A stretch of 64,000 bases of DNA from an uncultured Bacteroides sp. (lineage in GTDB: Bacteria; Bacteroidota; Bacteroidia; Bacteroidales; Bacteroidaceae), in NCBI GenBank assembly GCA_944321465.1, contig CALULL010000008.1, positions 1-64,000 on the forward strand, given 5' to 3'. Positions 27,270 through 36,300 of the stretch are shown piece by piece; position 1 is the stretch's first letter, and every line of letters starts with the position of its first letter. The position numbers and the translations under genes are program-made. Below the pieces are notes generated by a model. That model searched no databases, had not been told where the DNA came from, and was given only the letters and a program-made list of their open reading frames with translations.

Positions 27270-29216
27270 ATGACTACTATAGATTCTAAAATACCGGAAG
27301 GACCGGTAGCCGAGAAGTGGACCAACTACAAAGCTCATCAGAAATTGGTAAACCCCGCCAACAAGCGCCGTCTTGACATCATCGTGGTGGGCACGGGCTT
27401 GGCCGGAGCCAGCGCAGCCGCCTCGCTGGGCGAAATGGGTTTCAAAGTATTCAACTTCTGCATTCAGGACTCTCCCCGTCGTGCACACTCCATCGCCGCA
27501 CAGGGAGGCATCAATGCCGCAAAGAACTACCAGAACGACGGTGACTCGGTTTACCGCCTGTTCTACGACACCGTGAAGGGCGGCGACTACCGCGCCCGCG
27601 AGGCCAACGTCTATCGTCTGGCCGAGGTGTCCTGCAACATCATCGACCAGTGCGTAGCCCAGGGCGTTCCTTTCGCACGCGAGTACGGCGGCACGCTGGC
27701 CAACCGCTCTTTCGGCGGTGCCCAGGTTTCCCGCACGTTCTATGCCAAGGGCCAGACCGGACAGCAGCTGCTGCTGGGCGCCTACTCCTCGCTGAGCCGT
27801 CAGGTAGCTGCCGGTAACGTGAAGCTCTACACCCGCTACGAGATGGAAGAGCTTGTCATCATCGACGGTCGTGCACGTGGCATCATTGCCAAGAACCTGG
27901 TGACGGGCAAGCTGGAACGCTTTGCTGCTCATGCCGTGGTCATCGCCACGGGCGGCTACGGCAACACCTACTTCCTTTCTACCAACGCTATGGCCTGCAA
28001 CTGCTCTGCCGCTATGGCCTGCTACCGCAAGGGCGCCCTCTTTGCCAACCCCGCTTTCGTACAGATACACCCCACCTGCATCCCCGTTCACGGAGACAAG
28101 CAGTCCAAGCTGACGCTCATGTCCGAGTCGTTGCGCAACGATGGCCGCATCTGGGTGCCCAAGAAACTGGAGGATGCCAAGAAGTTGCAGGAAGGCACGC
28201 TGCAAGGTAAGGACATCCCCGAGGAAGACCGCGACTACTACCTGGAGCGCCGCTACCCGGCATTCGGCAACCTGGTGCCCCGCGACGTGGCCAGCCGCGC
28301 CGCCAAGGAGCGTTGCGACAAGGGCTACGGCGTGAACAACACCGGCCTGGCTGTGTTCCTCGACTTCTCCGAGGCCATACAGCGTCTGGGCAAGGACGTG
28401 GTGGAGCAACGCTACGGCAACCTCTTCGACATGTACGAGGAGATTACCGACGTAAGCCCCTACGAGAACCCCATGATGATTTATCCCGCCATACACTACA
28501 CGATGGGCGGTATCTGGGTGGACTACGAACTGATGACGACCGTCAAAGGACTGTTTGCTATCGGCGAATGCAACTTCTCCGACCACGGTGCCAACCGACT
28601 GGGCGCTTCGGCCCTGATGCAGGGCTTGGCCGACGGCTACTTCGTGTTGCCCTACACCATCCAGAACTATCTGGCCGACCAAATCACCGTTCCCCGCTTC
28701 TCTACCGACCTGCCCGAGTTTGCCGAGGCCGAGAAAGCCGTGCAGGCCAAGATAGACCACCTGATGGGTATCCACGGTAAGAAGTCCGTCGACTCTATCC
28801 ACAAGGAGCTGGGCCGCGTGATGTGGGAGTACGTCGGCATGGGCCGCACCGCCGAGGGCCTGAAGGAAGGCTTGAAGCGGTTGAAGCAAATCCGCAAGGA
28901 GTTTGAAACCGAGCTGTTCATCCCCGGCGAGAAAGACGGCATGAACGTAGAGCTTGACAAGGCCATCCGCCTTAACGACTTCATCACGATGGGCGAGCTT
29001 ATTGCCTACGACGCGCTCAACCGCAACGAAAGCTGCGGCGGACACTTCCGCGAGGAGTATCAGACGGAAGAGGGCGAGGCCAAGCGCGACGACGAGAACT
29101 ACTTCTACGTCTCCTGCTGGGAATACCAGGGCAGCGACGACAAGGCTCCGGTGATGTACAAAGAGCCGCTTGTCTACGAAGCCATCAAGGTACAGACTCG
29201 CAACTACAAGAGCTAA
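27270..29216 (+). CDS. frdA: Fumarate reductase/succinate dehydrogenase flavoprotein subunit
   Basis: 648 residues. Catalytic subunit with covalent FAD: dinucleotide fold [19 protein letters not shown] near residue 35, then the flavin-attachment segment with His in [20 protein letters not shown]. The substrate-binding parts [16 protein letters not shown] and [20 protein letters not shown] are complete. Position between the cytochrome b and iron-sulphur genes, with 32 bp to frdB, supports one transcript. Confidence 0.96.
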   Translation: MTTIDSKIPEGPVAEKWTNYKAHQKLVNPANKRRLDIIVVGTGLAGASAAASLGEMGFKVFNFCIQDSPRRAHSIAAQGGINAAKNYQNDGDSVYRLFYDTVKGGDYRAREANVYRLAEVSCNIIDQCVAQGVPFAREYGGTLANRSFGGAQVSRTFYAKGQTGQQLLLGAYSSLSRQVAAGNVKLYTRYEMEELVIIDGRARGIIAKNLVTGKLERFAAHAVVIATGGYGNTYFLSTNAMACNCSAAMACYRKGALFANPAFVQIHPTCIPVHGDKQSKLTLMSESLRNDGRIWVPKKLEDAKKLQEGTLQGKDIPEEDRDYYLERRYPAFGNLVPRDVASRAAKERCDKGYGVNNTGLAVFLDFSEAIQRLGKDVVEQRYGNLFDMYEEITDVSPYENPMMIYPAIHYTMGGIWVDYELMTTVKGLFAIGECNFSDHGANRLGASALMQGLADGYFVLPYTIQNYLADQITVPRFSTDLPEFAEAEKAVQAKIDHLMGIHGKKSVDSIHKELGRVMWEYVGMGRTAEGLKEGLKRLKQIRKEFETELFIPGEKDGMNVELDKAIRLNDFITMGELIAYDALNRNESCGGHFREEYQTEEGEAKRDDENYFYVSCWEYQGSDDKAPVMYKEPLVYEAIKVQTRNYKS

Positions 29217-29248
29217 ACGGGAAGTTGAACCAATTAAAGAACTAAAAC

Positions 29249-30004
29249 ATGGACAAAAATATATCATTCACATTGAAGGTATGGCGCCAGAAAGGCCCGA
29301 AAGCCCAAGGCGGGTTTGAAACCTATGAAATGAAAGATATCCCGGGCGATACTTCGTTCTTGGAAATGATGGATATCTTGAACGAACAGCTTATTAGCGA
29401 AGGCAAGGAACCCATCGTGTTCGACCACGACTGCCGCGAAGGCATCTGCGGCATGTGCTCGCTCTACATCAACGGACATCCCCACGGCCCCGCACAGGGT
29501 GCCACGACGTGCCAGATCTACATGCGCCGCTTCAACGACGGCGATGTCATCACCGTCGAGCCTTGGCGTTCTGCGGGTTTCCCCGTCATCAGGGACCTCA
29601 TGGTGGACCGCACCGCCTACGACAAAATCATGCAGGCCGGAGGCTACGTCAGCGTCAATACCGGTGCCGCCCAGGATGCCAACGCCATCCTCATCCCCAA
29701 GACCATCGCCGACGAGGCTATGGATGCCGCCAGCTGCATAGGCTGCGGTGCCTGCGTGGCAGCCTGCAAGAACGGTTCGGCCATGCTCTTTGTCTCGGCC
29801 AAAGTGAGCCAGCTCAACCTCCTGCCCCAAGGCAAGCCCGAGGCCCTGCGCCGTGCCAAGGCCATGCTGGCCAAGATGGACGAGCTGGGATTCGGCAACT
29901 GCACCAACACCCGTGCCTGCGAGGCCGAGTGCCCCAAGAACGTGTCCATCAGCAACATCGCACGCCTCAACCGCGACTTCATCCGCGCCAAGCTGAAAGA
30001 CTGA
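29249..30004 (+). CDS. frdB: Fumarate reductase/succinate dehydrogenase iron-sulphur subunit
   Basis: 251 residues. Passes electrons between the quinone site and FAD. The N-terminal 2Fe-2S domain shows [20 protein letters not shown] and a later Cys; the C-terminal domain has [14 protein letters not shown] for 4Fe-4S and [17 protein letters not shown] for the remaining cluster ligands. Last gene of the frd operon, followed by a terminator after 36 bp. Confidence 0.96.
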   Translation: MDKNISFTLKVWRQKGPKAQGGFETYEMKDIPGDTSFLEMMDILNEQLISEGKEPIVFDHDCREGICGMCSLYINGHPHGPAQGATTCQIYMRRFNDGDVITVEPWRSAGFPVIRDLMVDRTAYDKIMQAGGYVSVNTGAAQDANAILIPKTIADEAMDAASCIGCGACVAACKNGSAMLFVSAKVSQLNLLPQGKPEALRRAKAMLAKMDELGFGNCTNTRACEAECPKNVSISNIARLNRDFIRAKLKD

Positions 30005-30040
30005 GAAAGACTCCTTTCTACATTTGATTAATATCACGAC

Positions 30041-30083
30041 AAGCTCTCCTTGCCTGGCCTGCGCCGGGCGGGGGAGCTTTTTT
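30041..30083 (+). terminator. Terminator after frdB
   Basis: AAGCTC pairs with GAGCTT across a GC-rich inner hairpin, followed by TTTTTTGG. Confidence 0.8.
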
Positions 30084-30114
30084 GGTGCCGGCCCTCCCCG
30101 GGCACCTCCGGGGG

Positions 30115-30202
30115 GCGCAGGTCTGCTCCCGCCGTGGCACGCCTCTGCCCGTCGGCGGGCGCACCTGTGCCTGCTGGCGGGCGCATCTGTGCCCTGTGAC
30201 TG
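30115..30202. repeat. 22-bp dyad repeat array, locus 5 (4 units)
   Basis: Units at 30115, 30137, 30159 and 30181, all exactly 22 bp; the third begins GCGCACCTGTGCCTGC. Sits between the frdB terminator and element B. Confidence 0.85.
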
Positions 30203-30235
30203 AGTGTCCGAGTCCTCTTTTTCCCTCTTTTTTTA

Positions 30236-30700
30236 GCACAAAGAAGTACCGTCAAATAAATATTTCGTATCTTTGCCGTGCAAATCGGAGGCCCGGGTGC
30301 TTCCGAACGGAGATTACATTACCTTGGCAATTCGGCATCGGCGTTGCCGCCGGGCTGAAAGTAATGGGACGGCTCTTCTCCGTGGTAAAACAAATGAAAA
30401 ACATGTCTGCGTCCCGTCTTGCAGAATAATGAAAGTCCGCCCGGCGGTAGTTCCCGGTTGTTGGCAACCGGGTGTTTGCCCGTGCGGATGAAGGTAATTA
30501 TTCAATGGCAAGATGAGGATGTCCGCTTCTATCTTCTGCCTGCGTCCGTGCAGGCTTACTGCTACTTGTTCTTCTGACGGCGCACAGCACCCTTGCGGTG
30601 CGTGGCGGGGTTCTGTGTATCCTCATTCCGCCGTTGCCCGTTCCGCCGCCCCTGTCCCCGTGTGGCGGATGGGAGCATTGTCTTTGTTCTTGCAGAGTAC
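30236..30700 (+). repeat. Large duplicated structured element, copy B (candidate ncRNA or leader)
   Basis: Inverted copy of 8403-8881 with near identity over the first ~235 bp. Visible hairpins: CCCGGTTG-TTGG-CAACCGGG, GCCTGC-GTCCGT-GCAGGC and GCACC-CTTGC-GGTGC. A TATCTTTG box lies at 30268-30275 and the element ends about 35 bp before the WG-repeat gene. Changes between copies fall largely in loops or single-stranded parts, but the first hairpin is weakened in copy A. Confidence 0.8.
30268..30275 (+). promoter_or_regulatory. -7 box TATCTTTG of element B
   Basis: Same box and same surrounding bases as in copy A; would start an RNA near 30282. Confidence 0.6.
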
Positions 30701-30734
30701 TAACTTGATAATTCAATTTTATAAATCTATTGGT

Positions 30735-32708
30735 ATGAGAAAATCTGTCATCTGGCAGGCATTGCTTGTGCTTGCCCTCGTCATGGTGTCTGCGGCTTCG
30801 GCCTGGGCAGACGGTTTGACTCCCAAATTGGACGAGAAGAAAGGTAAGTGGGGGTATGTAGATGCGTCGGGCGAGTGGGCGATAAAGCCCAAGTTCGACT
30901 CGGCAGGAGAGTTCATGAAGGGACAATTCCTGTCGTTCGAGAAGGTCGGCGATAGATATGATTACATCTATGTGGAAGAACTGTACGCCATTGTTTCTCA
31001 GAAAGGTAAGTATGGCTGTCTGAAAACGACAGGCAAATGGCACTTCAAGCCAAAGTTCCTGGATATTAAGCCCACACAGTTCATGGGCAGCAAGGATGTG
31101 AAAAATATCGCTTGCATGCTTGTAAAAGACGAACAAGGCTGGGGAGTGATAGATACAGACGGAAACTGGGTGTCTACCGACCGCTATGAAGAAACCGGTG
31201 ACATACAAACTGCCCAAGGGACTAGGCGTGACGCGTATAATAACTATTGCACGGTATACATAAGTTACATAGCTGCGCGCAAGAATGGCAAATGGGGATT
31301 TATACATTGCTTTGGTAATGACATTCCTTTCATCTATGACAAGATAGGCAAAATACAAAACGGCATTGCCGAGATGACACGCGACGGGCGAAAGTATTTT
31401 GTGGACATGTATGGCAGTGGACAGGAAATGGTAGTGAAGCAATTTGAGAATAAGGTAAAATACATCAAGAGAAGCTACGGTGGCATATTCCTTCTTGACA
31501 GTGATATGAATATCATTTCTGAAGAATATGACAACTGCCGTATCAACGGCACATACTTGTTATGCCAAAATACCCGGGAAGAATACGACATATATAATGC
31601 TGAGACAAAAAAGCTGAACGCACGTCCGTACTACGCGTACTACCCTTGGGGTGAAAACGGATGCGCCAGAGTTGAAGTCAAAAACTACAGAGGTGGCAAT
31701 TATGTCGGATTGCTTGACAAAGAAGGACGCGAGATAATTCCTTGCAGATACGCAAAAGTTTCAGAAGACTTCAATGACAAAGGTCTGGCTTTCGCAATGG
31801 AAGAAAGTGGTGGTGTGTGCCGCATTGTCCCCTATACCCGCGAAGGGAAAGCACTGGAGGTGTCGCCTGCCTTCAATGAGTTTTCCGATTACAGTGGCTC
31901 GGCATACGACTTCAAGCCTTGGAAAGGCATCATGGAAAAGGATAACGGGGAAAAAGGCGTGATGGGATCGGACGGCAAGATGCTTGTCCCGATGGGGATG
32001 TATGACGCGTTGACGGTAAAGCGCGACTATAACAACCCCGATATCCCATACATTTTCATAGCCGAGAAGAATGGAAAGACCACGTACTATTCCGAAAACG
32101 GCACGACGGAGGGTGTTGACTACAAGCTGAACGAGTATGGCAACGTGGCAAAGAAGGGTGGCAAGTATGCTTTCGTCGACCGAAAGACAAAGAAGGTGAC
32201 AAGCAAGTGGTTTGAAAGCATCATAGCCTTCCGGGATCCTGCTGAAACGAACTATTCTAACCAATACGGTTTCTTTGTGTATGGCCCGGTATTTATCGTT
32301 AAGGACGGTGGCAAGTACGGCATATACGATGTGCAGAAAGGTAAACTCATTGTCCCGTGCGTGTACGAGGGTATCGGCAGCGTGCTGTATAATGACCGTG
32401 CAGTGGTGCAGCAGAATGGGCTGTGCGGAGCTGTAAATACCTCTACGGGCGCGGTCGTAATCCCCCCGAAATACATCGGCCTGACGCACTTTGCCTACTA
32501 TGGAGCGGTTGCCCACGCCAAAGCCACCTACAGAAAAGAAGGTGAAAATCTTTACCGTACCGTTGCGGTAAACGAAAACGGCAAAGAGATAGACGGAACA
32601 CAGTTTTTGGATTATGGGAGCGAATGTGATTTGGGCCATTACGACGAAGGCATGGGTGACAAGATGGATGTGATGTATAGGAAAAATATGGGAGGCGTGA
32701 TGGACTAA
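30735..32708 (+). CDS. WG-repeat exported protein
   Basis: 657 residues from the ATG at 30735. That start is chosen because it opens a clear signal peptide (MRKSVIWQALLVLALVMVSA); the in-frame extension upstream lies in the repeated element. The mature part consists of WG repeats (GKWGYVDASGEWAIKPKFDS, later GKYGCLKTTGKWHFKPKF and GKYGIYDVQKGKLIVPCVYE), a beta-rich unit often found in proteins facing the outside. Binding partner unknown. Codon use is less GC-rich than in its neighbours, particularly 31200-32100, which may indicate later acquisition. Confidence 0.9.
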   Translation: MRKSVIWQALLVLALVMVSAASAWADGLTPKLDEKKGKWGYVDASGEWAIKPKFDSAGEFMKGQFLSFEKVGDRYDYIYVEELYAIVSQKGKYGCLKTTGKWHFKPKFLDIKPTQFMGSKDVKNIACMLVKDEQGWGVIDTDGNWVSTDRYEETGDIQTAQGTRRDAYNNYCTVYISYIAARKNGKWGFIHCFGNDIPFIYDKIGKIQNGIAEMTRDGRKYFVDMYGSGQEMVVKQFENKVKYIKRSYGGIFLLDSDMNIISEEYDNCRINGTYLLCQNTREEYDIYNAETKKLNARPYYAYYPWGENGCARVEVKNYRGGNYVGLLDKEGREIIPCRYAKVSEDFNDKGLAFAMEESGGVCRIVPYTREGKALEVSPAFNEFSDYSGSAYDFKPWKGIMEKDNGEKGVMGSDGKMLVPMGMYDALTVKRDYNNPDIPYIFIAEKNGKTTYYSENGTTEGVDYKLNEYGNVAKKGGKYAFVDRKTKKVTSKWFESIIAFRDPAETNYSNQYGFFVYGPVFIVKDGGKYGIYDVQKGKLIVPCVYEGIGSVLYNDRAVVQQNGLCGAVNTSTGAVVIPPKYIGLTHFAYYGAVAHAKATYRKEGENLYRTVAVNENGKEIDGTQFLDYGSECDLGHYDEGMGDKMDVMYRKNMGGVMD

Positions 32709-32798
32709 CTTCCACACGCGATGAGTCCCCTTGCGTCGTGGACCATCAACCGATTGGGAAAAATGAATAAGCAAACACTAATTTAAATAACTATCAAC

Positions 32799-33212
32799 AT
32801 GAAAACATTCAGACTATTTGCAGGCTGCCTGATGGCAGTAATCTGCTTAGGTATGTTGTCGGCATGTGACGACGATGAAGAAGTGACGAACAGCAGCATC
32901 GCAGGCTTGTGGGAGACCACCCACAGCCAAGGCTGGGAGGTGTATGAAGGTGTACGCGACGAGTGGAACGAAACTCTGTCCGAGAGCGACCGCGTGATGC
33001 TGCAACTGAACGAGGACGGCACCATGCAGATGTGGGAGAAGGCCAACGAGAGCTACCGCGAAGAAGGACGCTACGAGCTGAACGGAAACAGACTCATGCT
33101 GCACTATGCCGAGGACGATACCTTCGTCATCAAGTCGTTTGACGGCAACACCATGCAATTGGAGACAAGCGAAAGCGACTATTACGAACTGACCACGTTC
33201 GAAAGACGCTGA
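32799..33212 (+). CDS. Small lipocalin-like lipoprotein
   Basis: 137 residues. Lipobox LGMLSAC with the lipid on Cys23, an acidic linker DDDEEV, then a compact beta-rich domain (SIAGLWETTHSQGW..., RVMLQLNEDGTMQMWEKAN, GRYELNGNRLMLHYAED) that resembles the lipocalin-like lipoproteins common in Bacteroidetes. Role unknown. Lies 90 bp after the WG-repeat gene and ends at a strong terminator, so the two may share a transcript. Confidence 0.85.
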   Translation: MKTFRLFAGCLMAVICLGMLSACDDDEEVTNSSIAGLWETTHSQGWEVYEGVRDEWNETLSESDRVMLQLNEDGTMQMWEKANESYREEGRYELNGNRLMLHYAEDDTFVIKSFDGNTMQLETSESDYYELTTFERR

Positions 33213-33247
33213 CGCGTTCTCATCATAATTTAACTGGTACAAAGGGG

Positions 33248-33283
33248 AAAGGCCGGCGGACATTTGTCCGTCGGCCTTTTTAG
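33248..33283 (+). terminator. Intrinsic terminator after the lipocalin-like gene
   Basis: AAAGGCCGGCGGACA and TGTCCGTCGGCCTTT pair with one G-T or mismatch, followed by TTTAG. Confidence 0.9.
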
Positions 33284-33310
33284 TATGCCACGTCGGTCGT
33301 TAGAGTTCAA

Positions 33311-33505
33311 CCCAAATCGGTCATTAGAGTCCAAAGCGATTTCGTTCTGCTGCCGTGCAGATTGGCTGTCGCCTTTGCCGAAGGCGTAGCGGGCTACGTC
33401 GAGACAAAGCGGCAGACAATCTGCCGGTAGCAGGGCGAAAGGGCTTGGAAAGCCCCAAAAAGATAAGCCTATACTCTTTGTGGGCGGTCTAATGACCGAT
33501 TTGGG
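33311..33505 (+). repeat. Palindromic dispersed element, copy 3, with 5-bp target duplication
   Basis: Starts CCCAAATCGGTCATTAG and ends CTAATGACCGATTTGGG, an exact 17-bp terminal inverted repeat. Both sides are flanked by TTCAA, a perfect 5-bp direct duplication. Outside that, left GTCGGTCGTTAGAG and right CCCAAATCGGGAGTCATTAG look like remains of older copies, so this copy seems to have inserted into one. Confidence 0.9.
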
Positions 33506-33564
33506 TTCAACCCAAATCGGGAGTCATTAGGGACCTCCCGTCCCCTGCGCTACACGGCAATAAC

Positions 33565-33690
33565 CGGCTACCCATCCACCGTAGGGGCGGGGCTTGCCCC
33601 CGCCCAAAGACATAGGGCCCCCCACGTGCCACGCATGGGATGCGGGCGACCGCGAGGGTCGCCCCTACGCCGGGTTCCTCCCCGGCACCC
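33565..33690 (+). repeat. Dispersed GTAGGGGCG-type palindromic element, copy 1
   Basis: CCATCCACCGTAGGGGCGG and GGCTTGCCCCCGCCCAAAGA at the left, GGGCGACCGCGAGGGTCGCC then CCTACGCCGGGTT at the right. GTAGGGGCG and CGCCCCTACG are inverted ends. A degraded reverse-strand copy is at 35858-35945. Confidence 0.7.
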
Positions 33691-33720
33691 CCTCCGTCAC
33701 AGCCCCCCCGAGGCCAGGCG

Positions 33721-33830
33721 GGCCCCGAAGGGGGCCAACCATGCTTAGCCGGGGTGTGAGCGAAGCGAACCCCCGGATAGACAGGCACCACACAACACCC
33801 GGCCCCGAAGGGGTCGAATAGCACAAGGGA
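33721..33830 (+). repeat. Dispersed ACCATGCTTAGCCGGGG element, copy 2
   Basis: GGCCCCGAAGGGGGCCAACC, ATGCTTAGCCGGGGTGTGAG, then CCCGGCCCCGAAGGGGTCGA and ATAGCACA. Same block order as the copies at 14391 and 35971. Confidence 0.8.
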
Positions 33831-33913
33831 GGTAGCGAGGGGTTGGTTGACAAGGCCGGCACGGAACAGCTTGTGCGGACAAAGACCTCGCCTATCTTCG
33901 CCAAAGGGATAGT

Positions 33914-33979
33914 GAACTACTGTACTTCGCATGCTGAACTACTGTACTTCACCTACTGAACTACTGTACTTTGCAACGT
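33914..33979 (+). repeat. Three tandem 22-bp repeats (GAACTACTGTACTT)
   Basis: GAACTACTGTACTT begins at 33914, 33936 and 33958, with variable last 8 bases. The period is 22 bp, as in the GC-rich arrays, but the sequence is unrelated. Confidence 0.9.
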
Positions 33980-34017
33980 CTTTGTGCTGCAAAGAAAGGA
34001 AGAAGGAGGGACTTTAA

Positions 34018-34210
34018 CCCAAATCGGTCATTAGAGTCCAAAGCGATTTCGTTCTGCTGCCGTGCAGATTGTCCGCCACCTTTGCCGAAGGCGTAGCGGG
34101 TTACGCCGAGACAGAGCGGCAGACAAGATGCCGACAGCAGGGCGAAAGGGCTTGGAAAACCGAAGAAAGACAACCAAACCCCAAGCCGGTGGTCTAATGA
34201 CCGATTTGGG
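34018..34210 (+). repeat. Palindromic dispersed element, copy 4, with 5-bp target duplication
   Basis: Begins CCCAAATCGGTCATTAG, ends CTAATGACCGATTTGGG; flanked on both sides by TTTAA, a perfect 5-bp duplication. To the right, TTAATGAACGGCTTGGG and TAAATGCCCCGTTGGG are two more degenerate versions of the right end in tandem (to about 34247). Confidence 0.9.
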
Positions 34211-34284
34211 TTTAATGAACGGCTTGGGCTAAATGCCCCGTTGGGATTTAACCGTATCTTAACACCCCTTTGCCGCCGAAGCCG

Positions 34285-34292
34285 TACCTTTG
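34285..34292 (+). promoter_or_regulatory. -7 box TACCTTTG of the alkaline phosphatase gene
   Basis: TAnnTTTG match 109 bp before the chosen start. Confidence 0.5.
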
Positions 34293-34400
34293 CCGTCCGA
34301 AAGCAAGCGCCTGTCCCGGCTTTGTCCCTCCCCCGTGGCGGGGACGAGGCCGGGGCAGGCTGTGCATGGGAAGTTTTATCACACTAAAATACAAACCATT

Positions 34401-35795
34401 ATGAGACGAACCTTCTATTTCCTCTTTCTGCTCTTCTTTGCCCTCGGCCTCCGTGCCCAGCAGGCAAAGTATGTGTTTTTCTTCATTGGCGACGGCATGG
34501 GCCTCAACCAGGTGAATACCACCGAGATGCTGCGTGCCGAGCTGCAGGGCCGCATCGGCACCGAGCCGCTGCTCTTTGCCACCTTCCCCGTAGCCGGCAT
34601 GGCCACCACCTACTCGGCCACCAATGCCATCACCGACTCGGCCGCCGGAGGCACCGCGCTGGCCACTGGCTCGAAGACCTACAACGATGCCATCGGCGTG
34701 GACACCGCCGGTGTCGCCCTCCGCTCGGTGGCCGAGCGGGCCAAGGCTGCCGGTCGTCGTGTGGGCATTGCTACCAGCGTGAGCATTGACCACGCCACCC
34801 CCGCCGCGTTTTATGCCCACCAGCGGGACCGCCACATGTACTATGAGATAGCCCTCGACCTGCCCCGCGCCGGGTTCGACTTCTACGCGGGCAGCGGCTT
34901 CCTCAGTCCCGAGACCGATGCCACGGGACAGCCCGCGCCCAGCATCTTCCCCCTGATTGAGGAGGCGGGCTACGTCGTGGCGCGCGGACAGGCCGACTAC
35001 GAGTCCAAGGCCGCCAAGGCCCAAAGGCTGGTGCTCATGCAGGCCGACGGTGCCGACCCCGCCAGCCTGCCCTACGCCATTGACCGTCGCGAGGGCGACC
35101 TCACGCTGGCCCAGATTACGGAGGATGCCATTGACTTCCTCACCCGCGACCGCCGCAGCAAGGGCTTCTTCGTCATGATTGAGGGCGGCAAGATAGACTG
35201 GGCCTGCCACAACAACGACCTGGCCACCGTCTGTGCCGAGGTGAACGACCTCGATGCCGCCATCCGCGTGGCTTACGAGTTCTACGAAGAGCACCCGCGC
35301 GAGACGCTCATCATCGTCACCGCCGACCACGAGACGGGCGGACTGGGCATGGGCCGCGACGGCTACACGCTGGCCTTGCGTTCGCTGGCCACGCAGACGG
35401 TGAGCGAGGAGGCCCTCTCGCGTGCCGTCACCAACCTGCGCCGCCAAGGCAACGTGGCGTGGGACGACGTGCGCCGTCTGTTGTCCGACACTATGGGCTT
35501 CTGGAGCGACCTGCCTCTGACGTGGGAGCAGGAGAAGTCGCTGCGCGATGCCTACGAGCAGTCCTTCGTGCAACGCAAAGTGGTGTTCGAGGAGAGCCTC
35601 TACGCCACCATCGAGCCGCTGGCCGCCGCCGCCAAGCGCGTCATGAGTGAACTGGCCCTGGCGGGATGGACCACGGGAGACCACACTGCCGCCTATGTCC
35701 CGGTCTTTGCCGTGGGTGCCGGTGCCGAACTGTTCTCCGGCAAAATGGACAACACCGACATCCCCCGTCGCGTGGCACGGGCTGCGGGGTATTAG
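34401..35795 (+). CDS. Alkaline phosphatase (PhoA family)
   Basis: 464 residues from the ATG at 34401, chosen because it starts a signal peptide (MRRTFYFLFLLFFALGLRAQ); the frame extends 37 codons further upstream without coding character. Periplasmic phosphomonoesterase. The nucleophile Ser is in NAITDSAAGGTALATG, metal ligands are in FFIGDGMGLNQV, EGGKIDWACHNND and TADHETGG, and a His is near ACHNND. Stands alone between two repeat-rich strips; no Pho box can be claimed. Confidence 0.95.
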   Translation: MRRTFYFLFLLFFALGLRAQQAKYVFFFIGDGMGLNQVNTTEMLRAELQGRIGTEPLLFATFPVAGMATTYSATNAITDSAAGGTALATGSKTYNDAIGVDTAGVALRSVAERAKAAGRRVGIATSVSIDHATPAAFYAHQRDRHMYYEIALDLPRAGFDFYAGSGFLSPETDATGQPAPSIFPLIEEAGYVVARGQADYESKAAKAQRLVLMQADGADPASLPYAIDRREGDLTLAQITEDAIDFLTRDRRSKGFFVMIEGGKIDWACHNNDLATVCAEVNDLDAAIRVAYEFYEEHPRETLIIVTADHETGGLGMGRDGYTLALRSLATQTVSEEALSRAVTNLRRQGNVAWDDVRRLLSDTMGFWSDLPLTWEQEKSLRDAYEQSFVQRKVVFEESLYATIEPLAAAAKRVMSELALAGWTTGDHTAAYVPVFAVGAGAELFSGKMDNTDIPRRVARAAGY

Positions 35796-35840
35796 GTTAG
35801 TTGACGAGGGTTGAGGTATTGCCGCGTATCGCAGGACGTG

Positions 35841-35854
35841 CGGCCCCGAAGGGG
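35841..35854 (+). repeat. Fragment of the GGCCCCGAAGGGG repeat
   Basis: CGGCCCCGAAGGGGT preceded by GTATCGCAGGACG; the same pair of words recurs at 35958-35983, the start of the full copy. Confidence 0.6.
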
Positions 35855-35857
35855 TGA

Positions 35858-35945
35858 TGAGGTGGGCCCCTACACCGGGTTGGAGCGTGTGCGACCGATG
35901 TCTTTGGCCGTGGGTCAGCCCCGCCCCTGCGGTGGACGGTTTCCG
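35858..35945 (-). repeat. Dispersed GTAGGGGCG-type element, copy 2 (degraded, reversed)
   Basis: Reverse complement reads CCGTCCACCGCAGGGGCGGG, GCTGACCCACGGCCAAAGAC and ends AACCCGGTGTAGGGGCCC, parallel to 33565-33690. Confidence 0.6.
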
Positions 35946-35970
35946 GCAATTGTCGTGTATCGCAGGACGC

Positions 35971-36075
35971 GGCCCCGAAGGGGTCGAACCATGCTTAGCC
36001 GGGGGTGAGCGCAGCTCACCCCCGGCTTTCCAATCCCCCACATCTCCGGCCCCCGAAGGGGGTCGAATGGCACAC
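35971..36075 (+). repeat. Dispersed ACCATGCTTAGCCGGGG element, copy 3
   Basis: GGCCCCGAAGGGGTCGAACC, ATGCTTAGCCGGGGGTGAGC, GCAGCTCACCCCCGGC, then GGCCCCCGAAGGGGGTCGAA and TGGCACA. Here the central arms CCGGGGGTGAGC and GCTCACCCCCGG are a perfect inverted repeat. Confidence 0.85.
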
Positions 36076-36163
36076 AGCGTCGTAGGGTTATCCGGCAATT
36101 GCCGCGTATTGCCTTGTCCCTGGTGCCTCAACCCTCGTCCCTGCCCCTTCGTCCAAAATGTTG

Positions 36164-36251
36164 GCACACCTTCCCCCGTCTCCGGGCACACCTCTGCCTC
36201 CCGGCGGGCACAGGTGTCCTGCTGCGGGGGCACAGGTCTGCCCCTTCCCCC
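36164..36251. repeat. 22-bp dyad repeat array, locus 6 (4 units)
   Basis: Units at 36164, 36186, 36208 and 36230 in exact phase, for example GCACACCTCTGCCTCCC and GCACAGGTCTGCCCC. Lies in the convergent gap between the phosphatase and the fimbrial operon end. Confidence 0.85.
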
Positions 36252-36272
36252 CTCATCTCCCCTAACGAAGAG

Positions 36273-36300
36273 AGCCTCCGGCATCGCCATGCCGGAGGCT
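36273..36300. terminator. Hairpin in the phosphatase/fimbrial convergent gap
   Basis: AGCCTCCGGCAT, loop CGCC, ATGCCGGAGGCT: a perfect 12-bp stem. No strong T tract on either strand, so terminator function is likely but not certain. Confidence 0.6.

Noticed and set aside
30115-30202. Regular 22-bp repeats considered as CRISPR arrays
   Set aside because: Units are directly adjacent without unique spacers, are degenerate, and no cas genes are present.
30400-30450. Resemblance of AATGAAAGTCCGCCCGG in element B to the RNase P RNA conserved region
   Set aside because: Only a few bases agree and the remaining conserved RNase P regions are absent; tmRNA and 6S RNA features were also not found.
30513-30734. 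In-frame N-terminal extension of the WG-repeat protein
   Set aside because: It lies inside the duplicated element, lacks coding character, and the ATG at 30735 opens a clear signal peptide.
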